DNA of 64,000 nucleotides from contig CAJTFB010000017.1 of NCBI GenBank assembly GCA_910575665.1, forward strand, positions 1-64,000, written 5' to 3'. Below the pieces are notes generated by a model, which had not been told where the DNA came from, did no database searches, and was given only the letters and a program-made list of their open reading frames with translations. Position numbers and translations under genes: made by a program. Shown one piece after another: positions 9,265 through 19,556 of this stretch; within the stretch, counting starts at the first letter, position 1; every line of letters starts with the position of its first letter. The stretch is from Eubacteriaceae bacterium. GTDB lineage: Bacteria; Bacillota; Clostridia; Lachnospirales; Lachnospiraceae.

Positions 9265-10260
9265 TTACCGTTTCCTCTTATTTTTCCGATTCTCGCGGTA
9301 CTGCTCCCTCGCCTCATACTTTTCATAGGCATGTACAATTTTCTGCACCAGCGGATGGCGCACCACATCCTTGTTGGTCAGATAAGACACGCCGATCTCT
9401 TCTACATCCTTTAGCACCTTCAATGACTGTTCCAGACCGGAGATCGCCGCAAAGGGAAGGTCTTTCTGGGACAAGTCACCGGTGATAACTACTTTGGATC
9501 CAAAACCAATTCTGGTAAGAAACATCTTCATCTGCGCCGGTGTGGTATTCTGGGCTTCATCCAGGATAATAAAAGCATTGTCTAGCGTACGTCCTCTCAT
9601 GTACGCCAGTGGCGCCACCTCAATCAGCCCTTTTTCTGAATTTTTTATAAAGCTGTCCGCTCCCATGATCTGATACAATGCGTCGTAGAGCGGTCTCAGA
9701 TAGGGATCGATCTTGCTCTGCAGGTCTCCCGGAAGAAACCCCAGGTTCTCTCCCGCCTCGATGGCTGGTCTGGTCAGTATGATCTTTCCCACCTCATCCT
9801 GCTTAAATGCCTGGATCGCCATCGCCATGGCAAGATACGTCTTTCCGGTTCCCGCCGGTCCCACGCCAAACACCATCATTTTCTCACGGATGGCATCCAC
9901 GTACTTTTTCTGCCCCAGTGTTTTCGGTTTTACTGGCTTCCCCTGTATCGTAAACCCGATCAGGTCCTTGTCGATATCCGCCATGGAGACCGGAGATTTT
10001 TCCTTTGCCAGAGAAAGAATATAGTTCACATTCTGTTCTGTGATCGTATTGCCCCTCTCCGACAACTTTAAAAGCTCGTCAAATACCCGTCTGGCTTCTT
10101 GAAGGTTTTCTGTCTCCCCTGATATCCGGACTGAACCATCCCTGAGAATCACCTCGATATCCAGGGCACGCTCAATCTTTTTCAAATGAATATCAAGTCC
10201 GCCAAATATATTATTTTCATGGCTGGCTGGAATATCAAGAATTATCTGTTCCTGCGCCAT
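9265..10260 (-). CDS. phoH: PhoH-family P-loop ATPase
   Basis: The 331-residue protein has an N-terminal KH-like part (about residues 1-90) and a RecA/helicase-like ATPase core with Walker A GPAGTGKT and Walker [10 protein letters not shown]. PhoH proteins are RNA-linked ATPases, often next to ybeY, and are thought to act in RNA processing. The start at 10260 (MAQEQIIL) is placed 8 bases after AAGGA and is 26 bases inside the end of yqfD, suggesting translational coupling. The longer frame up to 10353 starts inside yqfD without support. Confidence 0.93.
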   Translation of the reverse strand: MAQEQIILDIPASHENNIFGGLDIHLKKIERALDIEVILRDGSVRISGETENLQEARRVFDELLKLSERGNTITEQNVNYILSLAKEKSPVSMADIDKDLIGFTIQGKPVKPKTLGQKKYVDAIREKMMVFGVGPAGTGKTYLAMAMAIQAFKQDEVGKIILTRPAIEAGENLGFLPGDLQSKIDPYLRPLYDALYQIMGADSFIKNSEKGLIEVAPLAYMRGRTLDNAFIILDEAQNTTPAQMKMFLTRIGFGSKVVITGDLSQKDLPFAAISGLEQSLKVLKDVEEIGVSYLTNKDVVRHPLVQKIVHAYEKYEAREQYRENRKNKRKR

Positions 10261-11494
10261 CCTCATCTTCCTTTCCTTCGCCCTGCAGCACCAGTTCCTC
10301 ATCGGACACATTCTTTTTATCCATCCTGGATATGGATAGCTGGATACTTCCATGGGCTTTATACGCTGCCGATTCTTTTTTAATATCCAATGTCTGGTCT
10401 ACAATGCGGCAGCCCTCTTCCTTGTATTCTTCCAACTTGGATTGAAACCGTGCCTTCAGCCGATCGCTGGCTTCCTTTTCGCTGTACCTGGCTTCTACTT
10501 TCTCATATTTCACATACTTATGATCCATCACTTTCACACGGCTGTTCCATGGTATAAATTCCCTGTCCACACATATGTTACTTATTATATCATAATTGGA
10601 AGATTTATCAAACCATTTTAAGGGATTTTTTATGGAAAATCGGGTTCCATTGATACAGACCGTATAGATATGGATCTCTTCTCCGGTCTTATTTTTAGCC
10701 ATATACCGCTCATTTATGCTCTCATCAAATTCTTTCTTTGTCAAAATAGACAATTCTCCCTCTGCGCAGACACCGTTATAACGAAGGGTCTCTCCTCCGT
10801 CTCCTTTGATCTCCACGATCCCACTGATCAGAATATCCCCCTTTTTCACCTTCGCTCCCTTTGCCACCTTTGCCGTTCCTTCTCTGGTAACAATCTTTTC
10901 TATCACGCCGTCACAGGGAGCGATCACGTGACTTGGAGGATTTTCCAATTCCTCTTTGCCCTTCAGCGCCTTTCCTTCTTTGATCTTGATATTCAACACA
11001 CAGCCTTTTTCCTCTGCGGACACCCAGCTCATGTTCTCATAGCTTTCCCGCAGGCTCCTCTCAATGTCGTCACAGAAGAGATTTTTTCTCATCATTCCCA
11101 CATAGACGCCCATAGACTCTACCTCTTTGCTGATAGTTTCTTTCGTATACTCCTGCTGCCCATAATAATTGATCTGCCACACAAAAAGGGACAGTACTTT
11201 TAATACCACAAAAAAAAGAACCAGTCCCAAAGTAAATGTCCAGTTTCTCTTTGCTTGCTCCAACACAAAGGGAAGTCCTCGTCTCTCCCGGATCTTCGGC
11301 GCAATATGAGTTTTTGCCACAAAGGCATGAAGCATCTTAAAATCTTTTGAAAACATGGAAAACGTAACTTTACTTTCCTGAATCTTTACATCCCACAGAT
11401 GGATCCGGTGATGCCGGCAGAGATTCATAAACCGTTCCCAATATCCAGACCTCACACGACATACTATGTACCCTTTGAGCCACTTCAATCCCAT
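10235..11494 (-). CDS. yqfD: Sporulation protein YqfD
   Basis: A 419-residue protein of the YqfD/SpoIV-associated family. A cytoplasmic part of about 85 residues is followed by one membrane helix (about residues 92-112) and an extracytoplasmic region of about 300 residues with the hallmark APCDGVIEKI near residue 190. In Bacillus and Clostridium yqfD belongs to the mother-cell (SigE) regulon and is needed for efficient sporulation. It lies 9 bases downstream of yqfC and overlaps phoH, giving the conserved yqfC-yqfD-phoH-ybeY order. Confidence 0.92.
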   Translation of the reverse strand: MGLKWLKGYIVCRVRSGYWERFMNLCRHHRIHLWDVKIQESKVTFSMFSKDFKMLHAFVAKTHIAPKIRERRGLPFVLEQAKRNWTFTLGLVLFFVVLKVLSLFVWQINYYGQQEYTKETISKEVESMGVYVGMMRKNLFCDDIERSLRESYENMSWVSAEEKGCVLNIKIKEGKALKGKEELENPPSHVIAPCDGVIEKIVTREGTAKVAKGAKVKKGDILISGIVEIKGDGGETLRYNGVCAEGELSILTKKEFDESINERYMAKNKTGEEIHIYTVCINGTRFSIKNPLKWFDKSSNYDIISNICVDREFIPWNSRVKVMDHKYVKYEKVEARYSEKEASDRLKARFQSKLEEYKEEGCRIVDQTLDIKKESAAYKAHGSIQLSISRMDKKNVSDEELVLQGEGKEDEDGAGTDNS

Positions 11495-11503
11495 TCCCCC
11501 TCT

Positions 11504-11788
11504 TTACAATCTTACAAGGCTGATCTCCCTGATCTTTCCAAATACCCGGCATTCGTCCGGTTCAAAAGACTCGATGCATAAATGATCGCCACATATCATC
11601 ACTTTGACATGTTTTCCCTGAAGCTTCACCGAGCATTCCGTATATTCGATGATGGATTTATAATTTTCAATAATGGCATATTCATCTCCATAAGTCTTTA
11701 CGATCGTCGCTCCATCCAGAATATCGGGCTGGAGACCAATTTTTTTGGATACCGAATTCACGTCTTTTTTCCGCCTTTGTGCTGTCAC
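11504..11788 (-). CDS. yqfC: Sporulation protein YqfC (YabP family)
   Basis: A 94-residue YabP/YqfC-family protein with the typical core ending in GDHLCIESFEPDE and a C-terminal GKIREISLV. Members are made in the mother cell during spore formation; the mechanism is unknown. The start appears to be GTG at 11788, because an in-frame TGA directly precedes it; AAGGA lies 12 bases upstream, a longer than usual gap. It heads the yqfC-yqfD-phoH-ybeY series. Confidence 0.88.
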   Translation of the reverse strand: MTAQRRKKDVNSVSKKIGLQPDILDGATIVKTYGDEYAIIENYKSIIEYTECSVKLQGKHVKVMICGDHLCIESFEPDECRVFGKIREISLVRL

Positions 11789-11856
11789 TCACGGCACAAA
11801 TCCTTATTTCCGGTTACCTTATCATATGCAGAACGGCATGGCTATGTTCCTGAAAA

Positions 11857-11873
11857 CGCGGTCTTGCTCCGCG
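11857..11873 (-). terminator. Second hairpin between rpsU and yqfC
   Basis: A CGCGG / CCGCG stem with a 7-base loop is followed on the minus strand by TTTTC. It may act as a backup terminator for rpsU or as part of the yqfC leader. The T-tract is short. Confidence 0.4.
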
Positions 11874-11897
11874 GATAAAAAACTTTCCTATCCGATG

Positions 11898-11926
11898 AAA
11901 AAGGAACTCGTCCTTCGACGAGTTCC
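11898..11926 (-). terminator. Rho-independent terminator of rpsU
   Basis: On the minus strand a 9-base-pair stem (GGAACTCGT / ACGAGTTCC) with a short loop is followed by five T residues, starting 13 bases after the rpsU stop. It separates rpsU from yqfC. Confidence 0.85.
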
Positions 11927-11939
11927 CTCATATGTGCAA

Positions 11940-12116
11940 TTATTTAAATTTTCTTTTACGAGCAGCCTCAGACTTCTTTTTACGTCTAACGCTTGGTTTC
12001 TCATAATGCTCTCTCTTACGAATTTCCTGCTGGATTCCTGCTTTTGCACAGTTTCTCTTGAAACGACGCAATGCACTATCCAATGATTCGTTTTCTTTAA
12101 CGATTACATTTGACAT
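11940..12116 (-). CDS. rpsU: 30S ribosomal protein S21
   Basis: The 58-residue protein starts [20 protein letters not shown] and ends in a Lys/Arg-rich tail ([15 protein letters not shown]), as in Firmicute S21 proteins of the small ribosomal subunit. The start at 12116 follows GGAGGTTAGGTGTGATACT; a longer frame to 12164 is not needed. It has its own promoter (12195-12222) and a strong terminator, so it is probably a single-gene transcript. Confidence 0.95.
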   Translation of the reverse strand: MSNVIVKENESLDSALRRFKRNCAKAGIQQEIRKREHYEKPSVRRKKKSEAARKRKFK

Positions 12117-12194
12117 AGTATCACACCTAACCTCCCTCCAGTTGTAAAATTGTGCAAAATACAACTGTTTGGGTATTTTTTCGCACTAACACAT

Positions 12195-12222
12195 ATTATA
12201 TCATAATTTTTCGATTCGTCAA
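12195..12222 (-). promoter_or_regulatory. SigA-type promoter of rpsU
   Basis: On the minus strand TTGACG (12217-12222) and TATAAT (12195-12200) are 16 bases apart, about 80 bases upstream of the rpsU start. Confidence 0.65.
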
Positions 12223-12261
12223 CCGTTTTTGAACAATTTATGGCATATTATGGTCAAATTT

Positions 12262-14901
12262 TTATCCCAGCTGAATTTTCACCACTTCAACAGCCTTTTC
12301 CAGAGCCTCTGGAATGCCGGAAGGATTCTTTCCTCCCGCCTGGGCCATGTTCGGGCGTCCACCGCCGCCACCGCCTACCAGAGCAGCAATCTCTTTGATC
12401 AGATTTCCCGCATGAGCACCTTTGGCAATGGCTCCTTCTGTCGCTGTAGCCATCAGGTTCACCTTGCCACCAGCCTCTGTGGCAAATACCACCACCGCCT
12501 CACCAAGCTTCTGTTTCGCCTCATCTCCCAGGTCTCGCATGGCATTCATATCCACATCTGCCAACTGCTTAATCAGCACCCGGATTCCTGAGATTTCTGT
12601 CGCCTCCGAAGTGATATCCCCAGCTGCTGCCTTCGCCATCTTTGCCTTCAGCTTGTCATTTTCTTTGGAAAGGGTTTTGATCTCTTCCTGCATCGCCATC
12701 ACTTTTCTGGCAGCCTCAGATGGCGCCGCTTTCAACACTTTGGCGATCTCTCCCAGCTGCTTTTCCACCTGATTATAATAAGCGATCAATCCCATGCCCG
12801 TCAACGCCTCGATCCTTCTCACTCCGGCAGCCACACCGCTCTCGGATACGATCTTAAAAGCAGAAATATTTCGTGTATTTTCCACATGGGTACCACCGCA
12901 GAGCTCCGAGCTAAAATCTCCCATCTGAACGACCCGGACGGTCTCTCCATACTTCTCCCCGAACAGTGCCATGGCGCCGGTCTTTTTCGCCTCTTCCAGC
13001 GTCATTTCACTGGTGATTACATCAAGCCCTTTATTGATCTCCTCATTGACGATACTCTCTACCTTCGAAATCTCTTCTTCTGTCATCGGCGAAAAGTGAG
13101 TAAAGTCAAAACGAAGTTTATCCTTATCTACCAGAGAACCCGCCTGCTCCACATGACTTCCAAGAACCATTCTCAGCGCTTTCTGCATAAGATGGGTGGC
13201 GCTGTGGTTATTTGCTGTGAGATTTCTCCGGCTCTCCTCCACTTCCAGCGTCACATTTTCCCCAGTACGAAGGGAACCCGACACCATCTTTCCCACATGT
13301 CCGATCTTTGTCCCCTGTAGTTTAATGGTATCCTCTACAACAAACCTGCCATGTTCCGCAGAGATCACACCGGTATCTGCTGCCTGTCCACCCATCGTAG
13401 CATAAAAGGGCGTCTCCTCCACCAACACCGTTCCTTCCATTCCCTCTGACAGCTCATCTACAATGGCGTCGGAGGTGGTGAGAACCGTGATCTTTGATTC
13501 GTGGCGCAGGAGGTCATAACCGACAAATCTGCTTTCTACCGCCGGATCAATGGACTGGTAAACCGTCACGTCCGCTCCCATATAGTTAGTCACTTCCCTG
13601 GCCTCTCTCGCCGTCTGGCGCTGTACTTCCATCGCCTGGCGGAAGCCCTCTTCATCTGCTGTAAAGCCCTTTTCCTCCAGAATCTCAATGGTCAGATCCA
13701 TCGGGAATCCATAGGTATCATAGAGCTTGAAGGTATTTTCTCCAGAGAGAACTGTCTTGCCTTCTTTCTTCATTTCTTCCATCATATCACTGAGAATATT
13801 CAGTCCCTGATCGATGGTCTTATTGAAATTTTCTTCCTCTGTCGTGATCAGTTTTAAAATATAATCTTTTTTGTCCGCAAGTTCTGAATAACCGTCCTTG
13901 GACTCCCGGATGACCACCTCGCTCAGCTCCGCCAGAAATTGTTTCTGGATGCCCAGCAGCCTTCCGTGTCTTGCTGCCCGGCGCAGAAGACGGCGCAGCA
14001 CATATCCCCGTCCCTCATTGGAAGGCATGATCCCGTCAGATACCATAAATGTCACAGAACGGATATGATCTGTGATAATACGGATGGAAACATCTTTTTT
14101 TGTCTCTGCCCCATAGGATACCCCGGCAAATTCACATACCTTATCCCGGATCGCCTTGATCGTGTCCACATCAAAGATGGAATCCACATCCTGCATCACG
14201 ACAGCAAGACGCTCCAATCCCATTCCGGTATCAATATTTTTATTGGTCAGTTCTTCGTAGTTTCCCTTTCCATCGCTGTCAAACTGGGTGAATACGTTAT
14301 TCCAGATCTCTACATAGCGGTCACACTCACAACCCACGGTACATCCCGGTTTGTTGCAGCCGTATTTCTCTCCGCGGTCAAAATAAATCTCCGAGGAGGG
14401 GCCACATGGTCCCGCGCCGTGCTCCCAGAAGTTATCTTCTTTGCCAAAGCGGAAGATACGCTCCTTTGCCACCCCGATCTCTTTATTCCAGATATCAAAT
14501 GCCTCATCATCCTCTTCGTATACAGAAGGATACAAACGGTCCTCTGGAATCTCCAGTATCTTTGTAAGGAACTCCCAAGACCAGGCAATGGCCTCATGCT
14601 TGAAATAGTCTCCAAAGGAAAAATTACCGAGCATCTCAAAAAATGTACCGTGGCGGGCAGTCTTTCCCACATTCTCGATATCTCCAGTACGAATGCACTT
14701 CTGGCAGGTGGTCACCCTCTTTCTCGGCGGAATCTCCTGTCCTGTAAAATAGGGCTTTAACGGAGCCATTCCCGCATTGATCAGCAATAGGCTCTTATCA
14801 TTCTGGGGAATCAGGGAAAAACTCTTCATCACCAGATGACCCTTGCTCTCAAAAAAATCCAGATACATTTTTCTCAACTCATTTAATCCATATGGTTTCA
14901 T
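12262..14901 (-). CDS. alaS: Alanyl-tRNA synthetase
   Basis: At 879 residues this is a full-length class II synthetase charging tRNA-Ala with alanine. Visible domains in order: catalytic core starting MKPYGLNELRKMYLDFFESK with motif 2 around TTCQKCIRTGDIENVG, the tRNA-recognition part, the editing domain with NHSATHLMQKAL and the CGGTHV zinc motif, a coiled coil (about 730-765) and the C-Ala domain with the glycine-rich VGGGGGGRPNMAQAGG. GGAGGATTTAGAAA precedes the ATG. It lies 27 bases after proA; no T-box leader is present, so expression probably comes from the upstream operon. Confidence 0.97.
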   Translation of the reverse strand: MKPYGLNELRKMYLDFFESKGHLVMKSFSLIPQNDKSLLLINAGMAPLKPYFTGQEIPPRKRVTTCQKCIRTGDIENVGKTARHGTFFEMLGNFSFGDYFKHEAIAWSWEFLTKILEIPEDRLYPSVYEEDDEAFDIWNKEIGVAKERIFRFGKEDNFWEHGAGPCGPSSEIYFDRGEKYGCNKPGCTVGCECDRYVEIWNNVFTQFDSDGKGNYEELTNKNIDTGMGLERLAVVMQDVDSIFDVDTIKAIRDKVCEFAGVSYGAETKKDVSIRIITDHIRSVTFMVSDGIMPSNEGRGYVLRRLLRRAARHGRLLGIQKQFLAELSEVVIRESKDGYSELADKKDYILKLITTEEENFNKTIDQGLNILSDMMEEMKKEGKTVLSGENTFKLYDTYGFPMDLTIEILEEKGFTADEEGFRQAMEVQRQTAREAREVTNYMGADVTVYQSIDPAVESRFVGYDLLRHESKITVLTTSDAIVDELSEGMEGTVLVEETPFYATMGGQAADTGVISAEHGRFVVEDTIKLQGTKIGHVGKMVSGSLRTGENVTLEVEESRRNLTANNHSATHLMQKALRMVLGSHVEQAGSLVDKDKLRFDFTHFSPMTEEEISKVESIVNEEINKGLDVITSEMTLEEAKKTGAMALFGEKYGETVRVVQMGDFSSELCGGTHVENTRNISAFKIVSESGVAAGVRRIEALTGMGLIAYYNQVEKQLGEIAKVLKAAPSEAARKVMAMQEEIKTLSKENDKLKAKMAKAAAGDITSEATEISGIRVLIKQLADVDMNAMRDLGDEAKQKLGEAVVVFATEAGGKVNLMATATEGAIAKGAHAGNLIKEIAALVGGGGGGRPNMAQAGGKNPSGIPEALEKAVEVVKIQLG

Positions 14902-14928
14902 TTTCTAAATCCTCCTTCATTTATACTG

Positions 14929-16173
14929 TCATTCCCGAATCTGTCCGTCTCCCAGGATCACATATTTTGTGCTGGTAAGGGCAAGAAGTCCCATCGGTCC
15001 CCTGGCATGAAGCTTCTGGGTACTGATGCCGATCTCTGCCCCGAAACCGAATTCAAAGCCGTCGGTAAACCGCGTAGAGGCGTTGACGTACACAGCGGCT
15101 GCGTCAATCTCGTTCAGGAACTTCATGGAATTGTGATAATCTTTTGTAACAATGGCCTCCGAATGGCCGGTATTATAGTGATTAATATGTTCAATGGCTT
15201 CATCGATGCTGTCCACGACTTTTACCGAAATGATCTTATCCAGATACTCTGTGCCAAAATCCTCCTCGGACGCCGCCACCATCCTGTCATCGTACTGTCT
15301 CGCCCGCTCATCCCCTCGGATCTCGACGCCATGAGCATACAACGCCTCACAGATCATAGGCAGAGCTTCCGCGGCGATGCCACTGTGGATCACAAGAGAT
15401 TCACAGGCATTGCAGACTCCCAGCCTCTGGGTCTTAGCATTGACAATGATGGACACCGCCATAGAGAGGTCTGCGTACTCATCCACGAATACATGGCAGT
15501 TGCCGGTACCAGTCTCGATCACCGGTACCGTGCTAGTCTCCACCACAGTGCGGATCAGTCCGGCGCCCCCCCGTGGAATGAGCACATCCACGTACTGGTT
15601 CAGTCGCATGAATTCTTTGGCGGTCTCTCGCGATGTATCCTCCAGGAGCTGGATCGCATTCTCTGGCAGCCCTTCCTTTTTCAATGCTTCCCGGATCACC
15701 TTCACGATGGCAAGATTGGAGTGGATGGCATCGCTTCCTCCCCGCAGGATCACTGCATTTCCAGTCTTAAAGCAGAGGGCAAAGGCATCGGCCGTTACAT
15801 TGGGACGGGACTCGTAAATGATGCCGATCACTCCCATGGGGACCCGCTTCTGCCCCACTTGAAGCCCCCCAGGCGTGGTTTTCATGGATATCATCTCTCC
15901 CACCGGATCCGCCAGTGCTACGACCTGGGAGATTCCCTCTGCCATTCCTGCGATCCTCTCCTGGGTAAGACGAAGCCTGTCAATCAGAGATTCCTTCATC
16001 CCCGCCTCTTCTGCATTTTTGATATCTGTCCCATTGGCAGCCAGGATCGCCCCAGCGCCCTCTGTCAGCGCCTGCGCCACCGCAGTAAGCCCCCTGTTTT
16101 TCTCTCCTACGGACAAACGGTTCATCGAAGCCGCCGCCTGCTTCGCCGCTTTTCCTATCTGATCTAATGTCAT
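14929..16173 (-). CDS. proA: Gamma-glutamyl phosphate reductase
   Basis: ProA reduces gamma-glutamyl phosphate to glutamate semialdehyde with NADPH, the second step of proline synthesis. The 414-residue protein shows the family start ([10 protein letters not shown]), the cofactor region [17 protein letters not shown], the catalytic Cys region [11 protein letters not shown] and the ending [19 protein letters not shown]. The start at 16173 is set by GGAGGTAGCC directly upstream. proB, its partner, lies 0.9 kb upstream on the same strand with two small genes in between. Confidence 0.96.
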   Translation of the reverse strand: MTLDQIGKAAKQAAASMNRLSVGEKNRGLTAVAQALTEGAGAILAANGTDIKNAEEAGMKESLIDRLRLTQERIAGMAEGISQVVALADPVGEMISMKTTPGGLQVGQKRVPMGVIGIIYESRPNVTADAFALCFKTGNAVILRGGSDAIHSNLAIVKVIREALKKEGLPENAIQLLEDTSRETAKEFMRLNQYVDVLIPRGGAGLIRTVVETSTVPVIETGTGNCHVFVDEYADLSMAVSIIVNAKTQRLGVCNACESLVIHSGIAAEALPMICEALYAHGVEIRGDERARQYDDRMVAASEEDFGTEYLDKIISVKVVDSIDEAIEHINHYNTGHSEAIVTKDYHNSMKFLNEIDAAAVYVNASTRFTDGFEFGFGAEIGISTQKLHARGPMGLLALTSTKYVILGDGQIRE

Positions 16174-16214
16174 GGCTACCTCCATTCCTGCGTGCTCTCT
16201 GCACACGATATGTT

Positions 16215-16799
16215 TTAGGTAAATATTGTTTTCTGCGTTATCATATGCTCCGGCTTCACATCACTTGTTTCTGCCGGGATGATCCATGTCTCCTGTTCGG
16301 CAAAGGCAATCATCACACTGGTGAGCATAGTTCCATAGCGCTGTAGATAGCGGTCATAAAAACCACCGCCATAACCTAGCCTGTACCCCTTTTCATCGAA
16401 AGCCACACCAGGCATGACCATCAATATCTTTTCTTTGGAATAAGCCCCGGATTCCATCACCTGTTCCACAGCTTCACTGCCCCTGGGCTCTGGTACTCCA
16501 AAATTACCTTTTTTCAGTTTTTTCAGATCTTCCACCTTGTAAAAACACATGTTTTTTTTCTCAGCATCGGTTCTGGGAAGGAATAACTGTTTCCCATCCG
16601 CCTGTACTCTTTCATTAAGCTCTCTGGTCTCCACCTCGGAGCGAATGGAACTATAGGACAACAGGATCTCCGACTGCCGATACCACTCCGATGCCAGCAA
16701 TTTCTCCACAATGATCCGGGACGTCTCAAGACGCCATTCTTCCGCCAGGGCATCTCTTGTCTTCAATGCCCGCCTTCGCACCTTTTCCTTACTGATCAT
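16215..16799 (-). CDS. 5-formyltetrahydrofolate cyclo-ligase
   Basis: The 194-residue protein matches the 5-FCL (YgfA/YqgN/Fau) family, which converts 5-formyl-THF to 5,10-methenyl-THF using ATP. The C-terminal signature [12 protein letters not shown] is complete, and basic residues near the N-terminus (SKEKVRRR) and FVEP-like VPEP are present. AGGA lies 10 bases before the ATG. It sits between the DUF896 gene and proA within a run of same-strand genes and links to one-carbon metabolism rather than to proline. Confidence 0.93.
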   Translation of the reverse strand: MISKEKVRRRALKTRDALAEEWRLETSRIIVEKLLASEWYRQSEILLSYSSIRSEVETRELNERVQADGKQLFLPRTDAEKKNMCFYKVEDLKKLKKGNFGVPEPRGSEAVEQVMESGAYSKEKILMVMPGVAFDEKGYRLGYGGGFYDRYLQRYGTMLTSVMIAFAEQETWIIPAETSDVKPEHMITQKTIFT

Positions 16800-16843
16800 G
16801 TTCTCTTTTTCCTCTTCTCTGACTAGCGTTTTATCTAAATATA

Positions 16844-17053
16844 TTAATGCTTCTGCTTTTTTGTCAAGGGTGTGATGCTACCATCCTTTTCCTGTATGGA
16901 TACGTTTGACAGCGTGGAACGCAGATTTTTTCTCACTGACTCGATATACTCGGCACGAAGCAGAGCCTGCTCTGCCAGTTCCTCCTCTGTGATCGTCCCC
17001 TCTTTTTTCTTCTTATATAATTCATTGATCCGCTGGATCTTATTCTCGTCCAT
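16844..17053 (-). CDS. DUF896 (YnzC-like) small protein
   Basis: A 69-residue protein with the DUF896 pattern: an N-terminal helical hairpin (IQRINELYKKKKEGTITEEE followed by LAEQALLRAEYIESVR) and a flexible C-terminus. Bacillus members (YnzC, YneA-associated SosA relatives) are small cytoplasmic proteins of unclear role, linked in part to the SOS response. The start at 17053 was chosen since AGAGG lies 5 bases upstream; a GTG at 17059 is also possible. Confidence 0.85.
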   Translation of the reverse strand: MDENKIQRINELYKKKKEGTITEEELAEQALLRAEYIESVRKNLRSTLSNVSIQEKDGSITPLTKKQKH

Positions 17054-17082
17054 AGCCACCTCTTCCCTACCACAGTCCTGTG

Positions 17083-17919
17083 CTAATTTTTGCGCTCCAG
17101 ATATTCTTTCAGGTGAAAATGCCTGGTCCTGTGCGCCTTAAATACTGTTCCAAGCTCCTCTCCGTCGATAAGCCGGATAATATTATCCATGTCTTCCCCA
17201 TTGATGATCGCCATATCCGCCCCCGCATCGTTGGCGATACCAGCCGCATAGATCTTGGCGCTCATGCCACCAGTCCCCAGTGTGGTAGACGGACCCTTTG
17301 CCATCTCGATCATCTCGTCGCTGATGCTCTCCACGTAGGAGATCAGTTCCGCATCCGGATTCCGGTTGGGATCATCGGTATACATCCCGTCGATATCACT
17401 GAGCAGCACCAGAAGATCCGCCCCAGCGATGGCCGCTACCACCGCCGACAGAGAATCGTTGTCACCAAAATCGATCTCGTCTGTCGCCACGGTGTCATTC
17501 TCGTTGACAATGGGGATCACCCCCAGCTTCAACAGCTCCTCAAAGGTATTTCTGGCATTGTGCCGGCTGTTATCATTGACAATCGTAAATTTGGTCATAA
17601 GGATCTGAGCGGTAAACTGGTTGTATTCAGAAAATAATTTCTGGTATATGGTCATCAGACGACTCTGACCAATGGCAGCACAGGCCTGTTTCAGAGAAAT
17701 ACTGTCTGGCTTTTTACTTAGTCCCAATGCCTTTCTCCCCACACCAATGGCTCCGGAAGAAACAACGATGACATCTTTTCCCTGATTATGTAGATCCGTC
17801 AGGATCCGGATAAAGCGCTCCAGCTTCACCAGATCCAACCCGCCGGTCTCCTCATGGGTGATGGTCGAAGTTCCCACTTTAAAAACAATCCTTTTTTTAT
17901 CTTTAAAACTACTTCTCAT
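17083..17919 (-). CDS. proB: Glutamate 5-kinase, short form without PUA domain
   Basis: ProB phosphorylates glutamate with ATP, the first committed step of proline synthesis. The amino-acid kinase fold is complete over 278 residues: IVFKVGTSTI at the start, VVSSGAIGVG, IPIVNENDTVAT, FGDNDSLSAVVA and GTGGMSAKIYAA. The C-terminal PUA domain found in the roughly 370-residue enzyme of Escherichia coli is absent, as in several clostridia. It lies 6 bases downstream of the COG2509 flavoprotein gene. Feedback inhibition by proline is expected from the kinase domain. Confidence 0.95.
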   Translation of the reverse strand: MRSSFKDKKRIVFKVGTSTITHEETGGLDLVKLERFIRILTDLHNQGKDVIVVSSGAIGVGRKALGLSKKPDSISLKQACAAIGQSRLMTIYQKLFSEYNQFTAQILMTKFTIVNDNSRHNARNTFEELLKLGVIPIVNENDTVATDEIDFGDNDSLSAVVAAIAGADLLVLLSDIDGMYTDDPNRNPDAELISYVESISDEMIEMAKGPSTTLGTGGMSAKIYAAGIANDAGADMAIINGEDMDNIIRLIDGEELGTVFKAHRTRHFHLKEYLERKN

Positions 17920-17924
17920 AATTG

Positions 17925-19556
17925 TTAGTTCTTCCTTTCACTTACAATCTGCAGCGCCACTCGCAACCCGTCCATGGCCGCTGACATGATTCCTCCAGCG
18001 TAGCCAGCTCCCTCCCCACAGGGATAGATCCCCTTCCGGTTCTCCGACTCAAATTCACTGTTCCGGAGAATGCGCACCGGTGAAGAAGTTCTCGTCTCAG
18101 TGCCAAGGACCAGAGTTTCCTCTGCATCAAAGTCTGTTATCTTTTGTCCAAACTGCCTCATACCTTCCATAATACCATTTGATATATAGGAGGGCAATAT
18201 TTTTTTCACATCTGCCAGCACAAATTTTCCCTTGGTCACTGGTGAACCGTGATTTAGCTCTGTCGTGGGCACTCCCTTCACAAAATCTCCGTACCGCTGA
18301 ACCGGGATCATTCCCTTACCTGCCTGCCAGGTTTTCTCCTCCAGTCTCCGCTGGAATGCAACCCCCGCCAGCACGTCATCGCTGCCAAAATCCCCTTTGT
18401 CCACCGTCACCACGATAGCGCTGTTGGCATGAGCGGAATCCCTGGCGTGGTCGCTCATACCATTAACCACCGTACCGCCTGACTCCGTGGAAGCATTTAC
18501 CACATACCCGCCAGGACACATACAAAAACTATAAACCCCTCTGCCATCCGAAGTCTTTCCCGTCAATTTATAATCCGCCGCCGGAAGCCTGGAATCCTCC
18601 ACACCGTACTGCATCTTATTGATGCTCTGCTGCGGGTGCTCCACCCGCACCCCCACTGCAAAGGGCTTCTGCTCCATGGCTGTCCCGTCCTCACGCAGCA
18701 TGAAAAAGGTATCTCTGGCGCTGTGACCGATGGCAAGCACACATTGATCACAGGGGATCTCTTCTGTCTCTCCCCTTTCATTTTCCACTACAACAGCCCT
18801 CAGCTGCTTTTGTCCTGGTCCGCTCTCTTCTTCCACATACCGGAATCCTGTCAGTCTGGTATGAAAGAGGTAGGTTCCCCCTAACTGACGGATAGTCTCT
18901 CCCATAGACTGGATCACACCTCTTAACTCGTCCGTACCAATATGGGGCTTGGAGAGGTAACCGATCTCTTCTGGGGCGCCGTGCTGGATAAAGGTATCCA
19001 GAATAAATTTCTTTTTCCCCGTCTTATCCTTGACACCAGTGTTGAGCTTGCCATCGGAAAATGTTCCCGCTCCTCCCTCGCCAAAAGAAACATTCGTTTC
19101 CGGATCAAGAATCCCATCCTTCCAGAAGGCAGATACTTTTCCCACCCGCTCCCACATCGGCGCTCCCCGTTCGATTAGAAGCGGTTTTCTGCCGCACAGG
19201 GCAAGATAGTAGCCACAGAGAAGTCCGGCAGGTCCCGTTCCCACGATCACCACCTGCTCCCCTGTCTCTTTTTTCAGTTTGGGTACCATATCCTCCAAAG
19301 AGGGCTGGGAGACATACACAGAAAGCTTTTTGTCTTTTCGGTTTTTTTGCAACACCCTTTGTTCCTGATCACACTCAAAAGCCACCGAATAACTGAAGTA
19401 AATCTGTGGCTTTTTTCTGGCATCAATGCTCTTTTTTAATATTTTGATCTGATTTATCTCCGACTCACGGATCCGAAGAATCTCCGCTATTTTTTTCCGC
19501 AATTCCTCGATAGAATCCCTGCGGTAGTCTAATTTACACTGACTGTATTGTAACAT
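17925..19556 (-). CDS. FAD-dependent dehydrogenase (COG2509-like)
   Basis: The 543-residue protein has an unusual N-terminal alpha/beta part (about residues 1-90), then a dinucleotide-binding motif VIVGTGPAGLLCGYYLAL and further family motifs SFGEGGAGTFSDGKLNTGV, CVLAIGHSARDTF and the C-terminal CGEGAGYAGGIMSAAMDG. These define a widespread bacterial family of FAD-binding proteins of unknown substrate. The 3' end of the upstream flavoprotein gene overlaps its start by 23 bases, so the two are co-expressed and may function together. Confidence 0.88.
   Translation of the reverse strand: MLQYSQCKLDYRRDSIEELRKKIAEILRIRESEINQIKILKKSIDARKKPQIYFSYSVAFECDQEQRVLQKNRKDKKLSVYVSQPSLEDMVPKLKKETGEQVVIVGTGPAGLLCGYYLALCGRKPLLIERGAPMWERVGKVSAFWKDGILDPETNVSFGEGGAGTFSDGKLNTGVKDKTGKKKFILDTFIQHGAPEEIGYLSKPHIGTDELRGVIQSMGETIRQLGGTYLFHTRLTGFRYVEEESGPGQKQLRAVVVENERGETEEIPCDQCVLAIGHSARDTFFMLREDGTAMEQKPFAVGVRVEHPQQSINKMQYGVEDSRLPAADYKLTGKTSDGRGVYSFCMCPGGYVVNASTESGGTVVNGMSDHARDSAHANSAIVVTVDKGDFGSDDVLAGVAFQRRLEEKTWQAGKGMIPVQRYGDFVKGVPTTELNHGSPVTKGKFVLADVKKILPSYISNGIMEGMRQFGQKITDFDAEETLVLGTETRTSSPVRILRNSEFESENRKGIYPCGEGAGYAGGIMSAAMDGLRVALQIVSERKN

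Noticed and set aside
14902-14928. T-box leader for alaS
   Set aside because: The gap to proA is only 27 bases and holds just the ribosome binding site.
18230-18246. GGTCACTGGTGAACC in a flavoprotein gene as a ninth palindrome
   Set aside because: It is imperfect in the right arm, lies inside a chromosomal gene and fits normal coding sequence.
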